Source: Methanolinea sp. UBA277
GTDB lineage: Archaea; Halobacteriota; Methanomicrobia; Methanomicrobiales; Methanospirillaceae
Length of the DNA stretch: 64,000 nt
Assembly (NCBI GenBank): GCA_002499905.1
Contig: DANP01000025.1
Location: 21,925-85,924, forward strand
Reading direction: 5' to 3'
Shown piece by piece: positions 45,836-54,529 of the stretch. The stretch's first letter is position 1; every line of letters begins with the position of its first letter. The notes beneath the pieces are model-generated. The model did no database searches and had not been told where the DNA came from. It was given only the letters and a program-made list of their open reading frames with translations. The translations under genes were made by a program, and so were the position numbers.

Positions 45836-46207
45836 TCAGATGAACAACCTCAGCACTTCGCCTCCAAAGAACGAAGCGCTGTTGCAGAGCAGCGATACAC
45901 CCAGCGCAGGCAGAGGTTTCAGCCGCAGGCAACACATGTACAGGAACATTTCTGCGAATACGGCAAAGCTTTCGCTGATTATAATATACGGCAGGTATGT
46001 GCGGAAAACGAACGGAAAGATGAACCAGACAAAAGGCAGGGTGGCGGCTGTTGCAAAGAAACCGGCGGTCAGGATGACCGACAATGGGAGCGTCTCTTTC
46101 GGCTGTTTCATCCACAGGCGGAGCACACTCCATAAAACCAGGATTTCGATTGCCAGGGTAAATGACAGCGCTACAATGAACTGGATTTCATACGCCCACT
46201 GTTGCAT
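45836..46207 (-). CDS. Small four-helix membrane protein, function unknown
   Basis: A 123-residue hydrophobic protein with four predicted helices (about 8-33, 42-66, 70-90, 96-118). ATG 46207 follows GGAGTCACC closely; an upstream start at 46246 is poorer. The motif LRLWMKQPKETLP joins helices 1 and 2. I do not recognise a family. It was duplicated: a damaged copy lies immediately downstream. It is followed upstream by a small secreted protein gene on the same strand, 57 bases away. Confidence 0.65.
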   Translation of the reverse strand: MQQWAYEIQFIVALSFTLAIEILVLWSVLRLWMKQPKETLPLSVILTAGFFATAATLPFVWFIFPFVFRTYLPYIIISESFAVFAEMFLYMCCLRLKPLPALGVSLLCNSASFFGGEVLRLFI

Positions 46208-46264
46208 GGTGACTCCTGCGACTAAAAATCCGGCAGCCCCGGACAACTCCGGGGCCGTCGGCTG

Positions 46265-46597
46265 TTAAACCCGTGTCCGGAAATCGTTGATTAAATCCTG
46301 AAGCCGATCCGAGTTGTATCCATCGGCCAATCCAGGAAAATTCCCGCTAATAATATGAGCCACCCGACTGTCGTACGGAATGATCCTTATTATACTTTGA
46401 ATTCTTACAATTACATAATCAAAGTAATCATAATAGCGGTGAGGTTCCACATAAGGTTCCGGGGGACCTATATAAGGTTCCCTGACCATGCCAGACTCAT
46501 AGTGCATCGGCATCAGTGAATTGGCTGCTGCTGTTGCTATAAAAAGAAGAGATACAACCATCATGAAGAGCATAACTTTTGGAATCAATCGTGTCAT
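46265..46597 (-). CDS. Small secreted protein related to the right-edge PEGA proteins
   Basis: A 110-residue exported protein: signal peptide (LIPKVMLFMMVVSLLFIATAA) then ANSLMPMHYESGMVREPYIGPPEPYVEP. That start closely resembles ANSMILMDYESGMVRPEPEPG of the partial gene at the right edge of the window, which suggests a common precursor. The rest is charged and tyrosine-rich, without a PEGA motif. GGGGGTTG lies before the ATG, with TTAATAAAAG upstream as promoter candidate. Function unknown. Confidence 0.65.
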   Translation of the reverse strand: MTRLIPKVMLFMMVVSLLFIATAAANSLMPMHYESGMVREPYIGPPEPYVEPHRYYDYFDYVIVRIQSIIRIIPYDSRVAHIISGNFPGLADGYNSDRLQDLINDFRTRV

Positions 46598-46764
46598 TTT
46601 TTCAACCCCCTTTTATTAACGTTGGTCAATTTCCGGGAATATATTTAACCGTGTCGATGAATCCGGATACGAATCAGTACTATTTTATTCGTTTTCCTAA
46701 CTTCTATGGCATATATATCCACTGGGGGTTATGCTTTCAGGCTCACACCGATTATCTATACATA

Positions 46765-46878
46765 ATGACCGAAAAAGAAAAGCGGTCTGCGATTCGACTG
46801 GGTAGAAATGGCATTGTTCAGAAGGTTCCAGGGTATGGTGGGGTTGCACAGGTCTATAACAACAAACAAATGGTTTGA
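46765..46878 (+). CDS. Possible 37-residue basic protein
   Basis: A short frame in the gap between a divergent secreted-protein gene and the GHMP gene. The product (MTEKEKRSAIRLGRNGIVQK then VPGYGGVAQVYNNKQMV) is basic and unlike random translation. A TATA-like CATATATATCC lies at ~46710, about 50 bases upstream. There is no good ribosome site and no recognised family, so this is tentative; the stretch could equally be an untranslated leader of the next gene. Confidence 0.35.
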   Translation: MTEKEKRSAIRLGRNGIVQKVPGYGGVAQVYNNKQMV

Positions 46879-46914
46879 CCGTTCACCCTCGGTCAGAAAC
46901 GGAAGTGCCCTGCC

Positions 46915-47991
46915 ATGGCAATCATGAAGATCAGGGGAGGAGATCTCGACCTCGTCGAGTACGAGTTCTCCTCCTTCAAACCAGGTGAGCAGATCAGGAC
47001 CCTTGGTCTGCAGAAGAGCTACCCGCTTGCCCCCCGTGAGGGAGTTGTAACGGTCCGCGCTCCGGCCCGCATCCATCTGACCGTGCTCGATATGAACCGG
47101 TTCGCCCCGGCCCGCCCAGGCGGGGGAGGGATCGGGTTTGCCATCCAGCTCTACTGCAGTGTCGAGGTGCAATGCCGTCCTTCCGGCCTCGAGATCGATT
47201 ATTCACGCCCGGCACTGATCCGGCACTTTGTCGAGGTTTTCAAGGCAATTACCGGCTATACCGGCGGATTTTCCATCCGCGCACAGGATCACCAGCACCA
47301 GCATGTCGGTCTTGGATCGACGAGCACCATCATGATCTCCCTCGCCAATGCCCTGAATTATGCCGTAGGCTCGCCGCTCTCGCCAGACCAGCTCAGGAAG
47401 ATCATCGGGAACAACTATGTCGAGGAGACCGCTGACGGGGACGTGGCATTCGGGTTCGAAACCGGTGTCGGACCCGCGGTGAGCATCCACGGCGGGATGG
47501 CAATTCTCGGTGATGAACTCACGCTCGTCTACCATCATCCCTTTGCTGAGGGAAAGAACGTATTCATTGTCATTCCACCCAGCGATATCTCTTCTGCCGG
47601 AGCAAAAGAGTTCGATCTGCTCATGAACCGGGCCCGGGTCCTCGACTACCGTGACCGGGAACTGAAGACCTACCTGGTGCTGATGGACCTCATCCCCGCG
47701 ATCGAGGAGGATGACCTGAAGAAGATGGGCTCAATCATCTGGGAGATAGAGTTCCGGGGATCGAAACGGGCAGAAGTCGAGCACCACTCGTTTGAGATTT
47801 ATCACTACATGAGCCGTCTCCGGGAGGCGGGCCTGGAATTCGTGGGAATGAGCTCGGTCGGCCCCTCCATCTCCATTATTACCGGAAAGGATCGTGCCTA
47901 CGTTGAAAAGGTGGTCACGGACCTCGGTCTCTCGATTGCCGTTGAAACAAAGATTGATAATGAGGGCCTCTCCATCACCCACACCTGCTGA
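46915..47991 (+). CDS. Beta-RFAP synthase-like GHMP-superfamily protein
   Basis: A 358-residue protein resembling beta-ribofuranosylaminobenzene 5'-phosphate synthase, the first committed step of methanopterin synthesis (4-hydroxybenzoate or pABA plus PRPP). RAPARIHLTVLDMNRF, the glycine-rich RPGGGGIGFAIQL and HVGLGSTSTIMISLANALN match the GHMP fold; SVGPSISIITG is near the C-terminus. It has ~45 extra N-terminal residues (IRGGDLDLVEYEFSSF) compared with the usual enzyme, so it may be a paralogue with another substrate. Confidence 0.72.
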   Translation: MAIMKIRGGDLDLVEYEFSSFKPGEQIRTLGLQKSYPLAPREGVVTVRAPARIHLTVLDMNRFAPARPGGGGIGFAIQLYCSVEVQCRPSGLEIDYSRPALIRHFVEVFKAITGYTGGFSIRAQDHQHQHVGLGSTSTIMISLANALNYAVGSPLSPDQLRKIIGNNYVEETADGDVAFGFETGVGPAVSIHGGMAILGDELTLVYHHPFAEGKNVFIVIPPSDISSAGAKEFDLLMNRARVLDYRDRELKTYLVLMDLIPAIEEDDLKKMGSIIWEIEFRGSKRAEVEHHSFEIYHYMSRLREAGLEFVGMSSVGPSISIITGKDRAYVEKVVTDLGLSIAVETKIDNEGLSITHTC

Positions 47992-48010
47992 GATCGGCGG
48001 AGTGCCGGAT

Positions 48011-48676
48011 TTATTCCGGTGACTCACCCTGTTTTCTCGTCCTGAGAAAGCCCCTGATGAGGGCAGCGATCGTGACGAGAATGGTTGCCAGGATGAACAC
48101 TGTCATGCCATAGATGAACCAGATAATGTGATCCCGGATGAATGGGCAGCTTCCGAAGAGGTACCCGATCGAGGTCATGGTCACCGACCAGGCGGCGGCC
48201 GACAGGATATTGAAGACCTGGAATTTCCGGTACTCCATCGCCCCGACCCCGGCGAGAAAGGGTGCAAAGGTCCGGATGACCGGGATGAAGCGGGCGATGA
48301 ATATGGTCTTTCCCCCAAAACGCTGGAAATACCGATTGGTCCGGTCGAGATACTCTTTCTTCACCAGGTCAGGGAATTTTTCTTTCAGGACTCTTACTCC
48401 CACGTGGCGCCCGATCCAGTAATTGAGCGTATCCCCGGCTACTGCAGCGAGAAAAAAGAAGAACAGGAGCCATGAGAGGTCCAGGAGCCCTGCAGCAGCG
48501 CTTGCACCGGCGACGAAGAGCAGCGAATCTCCGGGCAGGAACGAGGTGATGACAATGCCCGTCTCACAGGTGATGATGACCATGAGAATGACGTAGGTAA
48601 AGAACCCATAGGTATCGATGAGCAGCGGGAAGTTCTGGTCGATATGGATGAGAAATTCCAAAAATCCTGGCCACAT
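48011..48676 (-). CDS. DedA-family (SNARE-associated/VTT domain) membrane protein
   Basis: A 221-residue protein with 4-5 hydrophobic segments. ETGIVITSFLPGDSLLFVAGA and YWIGRHVGVRVLKEKF are DedA marks, as is the basic stretch FGGKTIFIARFIPVIRTFAPFLAGVGAM, which carries the essential arginines. Family members are thought to move polyprenyl or phospholipids across membranes; the specific cargo is not inferable. Convergent with the GHMP-like gene. Confidence 0.9.
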   Translation of the reverse strand: MWPGFLEFLIHIDQNFPLLIDTYGFFTYVILMVIITCETGIVITSFLPGDSLLFVAGASAAAGLLDLSWLLFFFFLAAVAGDTLNYWIGRHVGVRVLKEKFPDLVKKEYLDRTNRYFQRFGGKTIFIARFIPVIRTFAPFLAGVGAMEYRKFQVFNILSAAAWSVTMTSIGYLFGSCPFIRDHIIWFIYGMTVFILATILVTIAALIRGFLRTRKQGESPE

Positions 48677-48876
48677 TGCTCGTACCCTTCATGCCCACGC
48701 TATATCAATAATTCCCAGATTTTCGTTTGGCTCCGAAGCGATGGTTTATTGCAGTTCCTGCTCAAATCATTGATAATTCCCCCTCTCCGCGGGTGCATGG
48801 CCTGCACAACACGCAGGAGCCGTGTCCCTGACTGCGGTGCCTGGAAGGATGAAAACGAGACCGGGAACAGGAACCC

Positions 48877-49215
48877 ATGCACGAATTTGCAATTGCCTAC
48901 GATATATATGCGACCGCACGGCGTGCAGCCCTTGACCATCACGCCGATCAGGTGAAAAAAGTCTGTGTGGATATCGGTGAAATGGCCATGGTGAACCCGG
49001 AGCAGGTCCGGTTCCTCTTTGAAACACTCATCGAGGATGATCCCCTGGTGAAAGGGGCGGAACTCGAATGCATCGTCGTTGAACCCGAGACCCGCTGCAG
49101 CTGCGGATACACCGGGAGCGAGCGGTTCATCTGCCCGCGGTGCGGGGCGCTCCCCGAACTGGTGAAAGGACGGGAGATCGTGGTCAGGCATGTTGAGATC
49201 GAGGTGGCAGACTGA
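48877..49215 (+). CDS. hypA: Hydrogenase nickel-insertion protein HypA
   Basis: A 112-residue nickel metallochaperone for [NiFe]-hydrogenase maturation. MHEFAIAYDI starts with the nickel-binding His2; ICPRCGALPEL and the earlier CSCGYTG supply the four zinc cysteines. Translation is coupled to hypE (overlap of one base, TGATG). HypA here can also serve other nickel enzymes, but the link with hypE indicates hydrogenase. A 200-base gap upstream is A/T-poor with no clear gene. Confidence 0.95.
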   Translation: MHEFAIAYDIYATARRAALDHHADQVKKVCVDIGEMAMVNPEQVRFLFETLIEDDPLVKGAELECIVVEPETRCSCGYTGSERFICPRCGALPELVKGREIVVRHVEIEVAD

Positions 49216-50210
49216 TGAGAGTCAACCTTATGCATGGGGCAGGCGGGGAGGTCATGGGCGAGCTCCTTTCGGTCCTCACGAAGTTCGAACACCGGAACGC
49301 TGGCGGGATCGGTCTTGAGTCGCTCGATGATGGTGCGGTAATCCCGGTCAACGGTACCAATATCGTCTTTACCACCGATTCCCATGTGGTCAGGCCGGTA
49401 TTTTTCCCGGGTGGAGACATCGGGAGGATCTCGGTCTGCGGCACGGTCAATGACCTGGCCATGATGGGAGGCCGGCCGATAGCCCTCTCCTGCGGGATGA
49501 TTATCGAGGAAGGGTTCCTCATCGCTGATCTTGAACGGATTGTGAAATCCATGGACCAGGCTCTCGGAGAGTGCGGGGCAAGCCTGGTCACCGGGGATAC
49601 CAAGGTGATCGAACGGGGAGCACTCGACGGGATTGTCATCAATACCGCAGGAATCGGCGTTGCCGATACAATCGTCAGGGATTCGGGGCTCAGGGAGGGA
49701 GATGTCATTATCGTGAACGGGACTCTGGGCGATCACGGTATTGCGATCATGGCGGAGCGTGCCGGTCTCCGGTTCGGTGAGCAGATCCGGTCCGATGTCG
49801 CTCCGCTCTGGGGCCTCGTGGAGGGCGCGCTTGCCGCAGGGACCATCCATGCCATGAAGGACCCGACACGGGGCGGATTTGCGAGTGCGATCAATGATGT
49901 GGCCAGGAAGAGCGGGGTTTCCATCAGAGTTTACGAAGAAGCCGTCCCGATCCGCAGGAGTGTCCGGAGTGCATCGTCAATGCTCGGCATCGATCCGCTC
50001 CAGGTGGCAAACGAAGGGAAGGTTATTATGGGCGTTCCCGAAGCAGAGGCAGAGCGGGTCCTTGCCGCAGTGCGCAGCCATCCCTATGGCCGTGACGCGG
50101 CGATCATCGGCAGGGTTGAAAAGGGGGCCCACGTGATCATGGAGACTGCGGTGGGCGGTGAACGGTTCATCGAACCCCCGGTGGGAGATCCGGTCCCCCG
50201 GGTCTGCTGA
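49215..50210 (+). CDS. hypE: Hydrogenase maturation protein HypE
   Basis: A 331-residue AIR-synthase-fold protein that dehydrates a C-terminal thiocarboxamide to thiocyanate, making the CN ligands of [NiFe]-hydrogenase. MHGAGGEVMGELL, TTDSHVVRPVFFPGGDIG, CGTVNDLAMMGGRP, VTGDTKVIERG, GDHGIAIM and KDPTRGGFASAIND are diagnostic. The end IEPPVGDPVPRVC carries the functional C-terminal cysteine. hypF, C, D and B are not adjacent. Confidence 0.96.
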   Translation: MRVNLMHGAGGEVMGELLSVLTKFEHRNAGGIGLESLDDGAVIPVNGTNIVFTTDSHVVRPVFFPGGDIGRISVCGTVNDLAMMGGRPIALSCGMIIEEGFLIADLERIVKSMDQALGECGASLVTGDTKVIERGALDGIVINTAGIGVADTIVRDSGLREGDVIIVNGTLGDHGIAIMAERAGLRFGEQIRSDVAPLWGLVEGALAAGTIHAMKDPTRGGFASAINDVARKSGVSIRVYEEAVPIRRSVRSASSMLGIDPLQVANEGKVIMGVPEAEAERVLAAVRSHPYGRDAAIIGRVEKGAHVIMETAVGGERFIEPPVGDPVPRVC

Positions 50211-50221
50211 TCTCTCTTTTT

Positions 50222-50797
50222 TCAGGACTTTTCCGGAATCCCGAGGTATCCGAAGAGGAGACTGAGGGCCTCGAGCTCACGGTCCCCGCCGCAGCGTTTC
50301 ACGAGGCGGGCATAGTGCCGGATGAGGCGCTGCAGGGTTTCGTCATCGGACCTGACGACCCTGGTTGCGTGTACCGTGGCCTCGATTATGCTGTTGAATC
50401 CCCGGTTGACCGGATGGACAACCGGGGCGATGATCTCTTCCCGGAGAAGGGTGAGAGACACAATCAATGCCTCATTCGTCTTCCGCTCGATGACAGCAGA
50501 GTATGCCGCCCAGGCCTCTGCACCGGTGAGCCTCTGGACCGGTATTCCGCCGGCATGCTCGCCGGTAAAGTAATCGGCAGGGAGGTCCTCGAATGCGGTC
50601 CGGACATAGAGCACCGGATCGAAGATGAAATTTGCCACTACCCAGCCATCATCCTCTATGTGTCCGGCGGTATGGCTCCCCCGGTATACCACCATCCGGG
50701 CTTCTCCGTGACGGCAGATGATGCCCATCGGTGCGGCATTCTGGTATGTGGTGGCGATAACTTCGTTGATCCCGTCTCTCAACAGTCCCAGACCCAT
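50222..50797 (-). CDS. DUF447 family protein
   Basis: A 191-residue protein from ATG 50797, which has GGAG five bases upstream and overlaps the CitG-like stop by 19 bases; the longer frame from 50875 is a shadow of that gene. It shows LLRDGINEVIATTYQNAAPMGIIC and ANFIFDPVLYVRTAFEDLPADYF, the DUF447 pattern with a flavin-reductase-like split barrel. The family accompanies methanopterin and C1-transfer genes in archaea and methylotrophic bacteria, but its reaction is not established. Third gene of the MMP9-CitG-DUF447 operon. Confidence 0.82.
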   Translation of the reverse strand: MGLGLLRDGINEVIATTYQNAAPMGIICRHGEARMVVYRGSHTAGHIEDDGWVVANFIFDPVLYVRTAFEDLPADYFTGEHAGGIPVQRLTGAEAWAAYSAVIERKTNEALIVSLTLLREEIIAPVVHPVNRGFNSIIEATVHATRVVRSDDETLQRLIRHYARLVKRCGGDRELEALSLLFGYLGIPEKS

Positions 50798-51585
50798 CCT
50801 TCTCCAAGAGCGATATAGATGGAGGCAATCATAATATCTGCGATGGATCCCGGGTTGAATCCGGCATCGATGCATTCCTGGTCGAAGGTGACCAGATCAC
50901 GGAATCCATCCCGGACATCCTGTGCCTTCTGCATGACTTTCCAGGCTGCATCCTTCCCGTGCTTCTTGATGATCAACGTGTCGGGCTCGGTGGCGAGGAG
51001 GTCGAGAAAGGTCTTCACGATGGAGTCGGGACCGCAGCCATGGGATTTCAGGAGGTCGGCTCCCCGCCGTGTCATCTGGAATCCGTTGATCCATTCCCGT
51101 GCCACCATGTCATTCTTCGCCGAGTAGAGCATGACATCAAAGAGGGTCATCCGCCGCTGGCGGATTTCATCGACAGCGCGGGGATCATTGACATCAAGTT
51201 CATCTCCGGAGATAACTCTGACCTTTGTCTTCCCGAATGCTTCATAGAACAGTACCGAATCCTCGACCGTGGTCTTCCTGATCAGCCGGTCTGTACTTGG
51301 TATATCCCCTCCCATCACCAGGGGCACCAGGAGGATGAAGGCGCCAAAATGCGTGTTTCCTCCGGAATGGACATTTGTGCGCTCAACAGCATCGAGTATG
51401 ATGCTCCCGATTTCCCCGTCACCCCGTTCAGCCCGGTCAAGTGCCGGACGGGCTAAAATGGTTGAAGCAAGGAAATGTTCGAGCCATGTCGTATCGTAAT
51501 CATGACAGCGGTCGACGTTGCCCGGTTTCGGAAAGGCGCAGACCTCAAGCATCATCGCGAGCTGGGCTCGTTCAGCGCGCATCAT
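50779..51585 (-). CDS. CitG/MdcB-like triphosphoribosyl-dephospho-CoA synthase homologue
   Basis: A 268-residue all-helical protein of the CitG family: EVCAFPKPGNVDRCHD, NVHSGGNTHFGAFILLVPL and GADLLKSHG, which contain the ATP/magnesium-binding patches. A citrate-lyase prosthetic group is not expected in a methanogen; in C1-metabolising organisms such homologues cluster with methanopterin or methanofuran genes, so a ribosyl-transfer step in such a cofactor is possible (inference). It overlaps MMP9 by 14 bases and DUF447 by 19 bases. Confidence 0.75.
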   Translation of the reverse strand: MMRAERAQLAMMLEVCAFPKPGNVDRCHDYDTTWLEHFLASTILARPALDRAERGDGEIGSIILDAVERTNVHSGGNTHFGAFILLVPLVMGGDIPSTDRLIRKTTVEDSVLFYEAFGKTKVRVISGDELDVNDPRAVDEIRQRRMTLFDVMLYSAKNDMVAREWINGFQMTRRGADLLKSHGCGPDSIVKTFLDLLATEPDTLIIKKHGKDAAWKVMQKAQDVRDGFRDLVTFDQECIDAGFNPGSIADIMIASIYIALGEGWVWDC

Positions 51586-52708
51586 CCTCGCTCCGGAATA
51601 GTCGTTTCATCAGCGTGTCGGCAAGCTCACGTTTCAGGCGCATGTAATCGGAATTCGAGAGCCCTGCCTGGCGGAGGGTAAGGTCGCGGAACATGCAGGG
51701 GGAGCTGTCTTTGCAGCACCAGGACAGGCTCCCGAAGCAGGTCTGCTTTCCATCATCGAGCGGTGTATCTTTCACCGCGTCCAGCTTGAGGGCGATGTAA
51801 TCTTCGCGGGTCATACTCCCCCGCTCCAGGGTGGGAATCAGGGGGCAGTTCTTGACCGGCATGCAGCAGAACGTAAGGGCGCGGAGATCACCACCCCGGC
51901 AGAGTTGTTTCGGGGCGTTATACCATCCATGCTGATCGGCATACCGGGTGATTGCCGCATCAAGCCCGGCGAGCGTACGCTCATCAGAACGCCGGGCGAG
52001 GGAGACCATGTCCGCACCATGGGAGAACATCTCCTTCATCCGCTCAAACGTGGTGATGGAATTGTTTGCAATCAGGAAAAGAGGGCAGTTATTCCGGATC
52101 TGACGGATTTTCTGGTATCCGTAATCCATCAGGTCAACATGGAGGATATCAGCACCGGCATGCCACAGATCGGATGCAAGCACACGGTCATCCTTGTGCA
52201 CGCCGGCACGGATCTTGACCGAGACGGTGACCCCTTCCTCCTTGAGGGATTTCACGGTCCCGATGAGAGCTTCCGGATTGTGGAGCAGGTATTCGCCGCA
52301 CCCTGCCCGTATCATCGGCTCCTGGCGGCAGTGGGCATCGATCTCGTATATTACCCGGTTCCCGAAGGCTTCAGCAACAGCCCGGTATGACCCGGGGGAA
52401 TAGCCACGAAGGTTGATGCCGCACACCACATCGATCTCTTCCATACGCCGGATCTGGCGGGCGAGTTCATCTATGGGATCATCGACCAGGAACTCTCTTC
52501 TGCCCTGCTCGGCCATCTCCCGTGATGCCTGCATTGTTGGTCCATCAATGGAATATCCGCCGATGAATGCAGCGCCGACATGCGCCCTCCGGTCCGCAAC
52601 ATACTCGGCATCAACCCAGCCGGCCATTGAGGCGATTGCCACGGGGGTCCGGACCACCCTGTTGTTCAGCATGATGCCAAACCGCCGGAAATTCTCTGCG
52701 GTATCCAT
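51572..52708 (-). CDS. Methanogenesis marker protein 9
   Basis: A 378-residue protein of the methanogen-restricted marker-9 family. The first ~290 residues form a TIM barrel like dihydrouridine synthase/dihydroorotate dehydrogenase (RTPVAIASMAGWVDAEYV, VSVKIRAGVHKDD, ADILHVDLMDYGYQKIRQI), probably flavin binding. The end has an unusual cysteine-rich tail: CCMPVKNCPLIP and CFGSLSWCCKDSSPCMFRD, likely iron-sulfur ligands. Role unknown but tied to methanogenesis genomes. It leads an operon with CitG-like and DUF447 genes and is divergent from cfbA, so a cofactor role is plausible. Confidence 0.88.
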   Translation of the reverse strand: MDTAENFRRFGIMLNNRVVRTPVAIASMAGWVDAEYVADRRAHVGAAFIGGYSIDGPTMQASREMAEQGRREFLVDDPIDELARQIRRMEEIDVVCGINLRGYSPGSYRAVAEAFGNRVIYEIDAHCRQEPMIRAGCGEYLLHNPEALIGTVKSLKEEGVTVSVKIRAGVHKDDRVLASDLWHAGADILHVDLMDYGYQKIRQIRNNCPLFLIANNSITTFERMKEMFSHGADMVSLARRSDERTLAGLDAAITRYADQHGWYNAPKQLCRGGDLRALTFCCMPVKNCPLIPTLERGSMTREDYIALKLDAVKDTPLDDGKQTCFGSLSWCCKDSSPCMFRDLTLRQAGLSNSDYMRLKRELADTLMKRLFRSEDDAR

Positions 52709-52922
52709 ATTTCACTCGTATCTGTTATCCAGAATTACACGGAATTGCTTACATTATTCACCGTACGGGCATATAAAGAGTTGGAATGACCGGGATGGCA
52801 GGTATCGACGGAAACCAGCGCCGAACCTCCGCCACCCCATCCGTCCCTGGGAACCGATGAGGAGGTGGCCCGCCGCAAAATTTGGTAACCGTTTTACGTT
52901 CTCCCGTATTACATGGTACTAT

Positions 52923-53324
52923 ATGAGCAAGAAGGGCATCTTACTCGTCGGCCACGGCAGCAAACTCCCCTTTAATAAGGAACTCGTCGAAGAAACTGCA
53001 TCCCTCATCGCCAGGAACTATCCGGATTTTATTGTCAAATGCGGTTTCATGAATATGAACAGCCCCTCTATCGGGGACTCCATGACTGAATTCAGGAAGG
53101 AATCCATCGATGTGCTGGTGGTGGTTCCCCTTTTCCTCGCAAAAGGCGTCCATATCCTCAAGGACATCCCTGCCATCATTGGTCTTGCAGAGGGTGAGAA
53201 GAAGGGCACCTTCACCCTGAACGGGAAAACCATTCCCCTCCTCTACGCTGACCCGATCGGCAGTGATCCGCTCCTCGCCGACCTCATGATGAAGAATGCA
53301 GAACGGGAGCTCTCATCTCTCTAA
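52923..53324 (+). CDS. cfbA: Sirohydrochlorin nickelochelatase
   Basis: Inserts Ni(II) into sirohydrochlorin, first step of coenzyme F430 synthesis. It is the short, symmetric archaeal form (133 residues) with ILLVGHGSKLPFNKEL, whose histidine binds metal, VVVPLFLAKGVHILKDI with the second histidine, and a C-terminal alpha/beta unit. ATG 52923 follows ACTAT; the frame upstream is an open shadow. Gene order cfbA-cfbE-cfbD-cfbB makes the assignment to nickel rather than cobalt strong. The 214-base gap to MMP9 contains CATATAAAGAG near 52770, a good TATA box. Confidence 0.95.
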   Translation: MSKKGILLVGHGSKLPFNKELVEETASLIARNYPDFIVKCGFMNMNSPSIGDSMTEFRKESIDVLVVVPLFLAKGVHILKDIPAIIGLAEGEKKGTFTLNGKTIPLLYADPIGSDPLLADLMMKNAERELSSL

Positions 53325-53330
53325 CCTTTC

Positions 53331-54524
53331 ATGAGGCTTCTCGTCCTTGATACAATTCACGGGGGAAAGGAACTCGCGGGGTTCCTTCGTGAACAGGGCC
53401 ATTTTGTTGATAGTGTCGATGTATATAAGGGAACCAGTGTCGTTGACACGGCGACCGCCCTGCACAGGGAGTATGATCTGGTGATTGCACCCGTCCACCT
53501 GGTTCCCACGCACCCCCTGCTCAGGGGACTTTCCGTTCCTGTGGTTTCCCACCACCAGGCCGTGCGCTGGGTCCTCGGGAACCACAGACCCATGCCCATG
53601 GTGGAGATTACCGGCTCACGGGGGAAGACCACCACGGCAAGCGCAGTTGCCGCGATCATGGAGGGTCCGGGTATCCTGCACACCTCCACAGGAACGTTCC
53701 GGTATCCCGGGAGAACCGTGATAGGAACGGGCAGCATCACCCCTGCCGCTCTCGTTCCTGCAGCACGTGAGGCCGCACGGACAGGGGGCTGGCTGGTTGC
53801 CGAAGTATCGCTCGGGTTCATCGGATCAGGGGATCTGGGCATCCTCACCTCTCCCGATGATTACCTGATCGCCGGGGGAATGCGTCACGCCCTTCAGGAG
53901 AAGGTCCGGTCAGGGCAGGGGATGCCACTGGTGCTTGCAGCACCCGGGATAAACGCCCCGGGGCTACTCCCCTGCGGCGATCTGGTTGATATCGACGGAG
54001 ACTGCTGTTCCTCCAGGGGGCCGGGAGAGCCCCGGGGTTTCAGGAATCGTCTCCTGACCCTTGAAGGGTACCGGACCCCGCTCATGCTTGCCGCGGCTGC
54101 AGGCCGTCTTCTCGGTCAGGATATTTCGCCACTCGCCTCATTCCAGGCCGTTCCGGGACGGATGTCGTCATCATGGGAAGGGGATGTTTTCATTGTCGAT
54201 AATTCCAATTCAGGGACCACCGCAGAGGGTGCCTGCGCCGCAGCCGCATATGCCCGTGAGACCTGCAACGACCAGCCCGTCACCCTGGTTATCGGAAAGG
54301 AAGAAGGGGCGGTCTGCGAAGGGTTTCCCGCGGCAGATGTGGAAGCGGCAGTCCGCGAGATCCGGCCGGCCAGGGTTATCGTGGTCGGAGATTCGTACGA
54401 CCGGCTCGTGGCTCCCGCAGGAACCGAACTCCACCGGTGCCGCACTCTTGCCGAGGGACGGGAACAGGCACGCAGCCTCGTATCGCAGGGATGTATTGTT
54501 CTTGCGGTGAAGTATTGGAGATGA
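53331..54524 (+). CDS. cfbE: Coenzyme F430 synthetase (Mur ligase-like)
   Basis: Closes the six-membered carbocyclic ring in the last step of F430 synthesis, turning 15,17(3)-seco-F430-17(3)-acid into F430 with ATP. The 397-residue protein has the Mur ligase P-loop ITGSRGKTTTASAVA, a central VAEVSLGFIGSGDLGIL, VIDNSNSGTTAEGA and a C-terminal ligase domain (RVIVVGDSYDRLV). Its stop lies within the start region of cfbD, and cfbA is 6 bases upstream. The family is found only in methanogens and relatives. Confidence 0.94.
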   Translation: MRLLVLDTIHGGKELAGFLREQGHFVDSVDVYKGTSVVDTATALHREYDLVIAPVHLVPTHPLLRGLSVPVVSHHQAVRWVLGNHRPMPMVEITGSRGKTTTASAVAAIMEGPGILHTSTGTFRYPGRTVIGTGSITPAALVPAAREAARTGGWLVAEVSLGFIGSGDLGILTSPDDYLIAGGMRHALQEKVRSGQGMPLVLAAPGINAPGLLPCGDLVDIDGDCCSSRGPGEPRGFRNRLLTLEGYRTPLMLAAAAGRLLGQDISPLASFQAVPGRMSSSWEGDVFIVDNSNSGTTAEGACAAAAYARETCNDQPVTLVIGKEEGAVCEGFPAADVEAAVREIRPARVIVVGDSYDRLVAPAGTELHRCRTLAEGREQARSLVSQGCIVLAVKYWR

Positions 54525-54529
54525 ACGCC

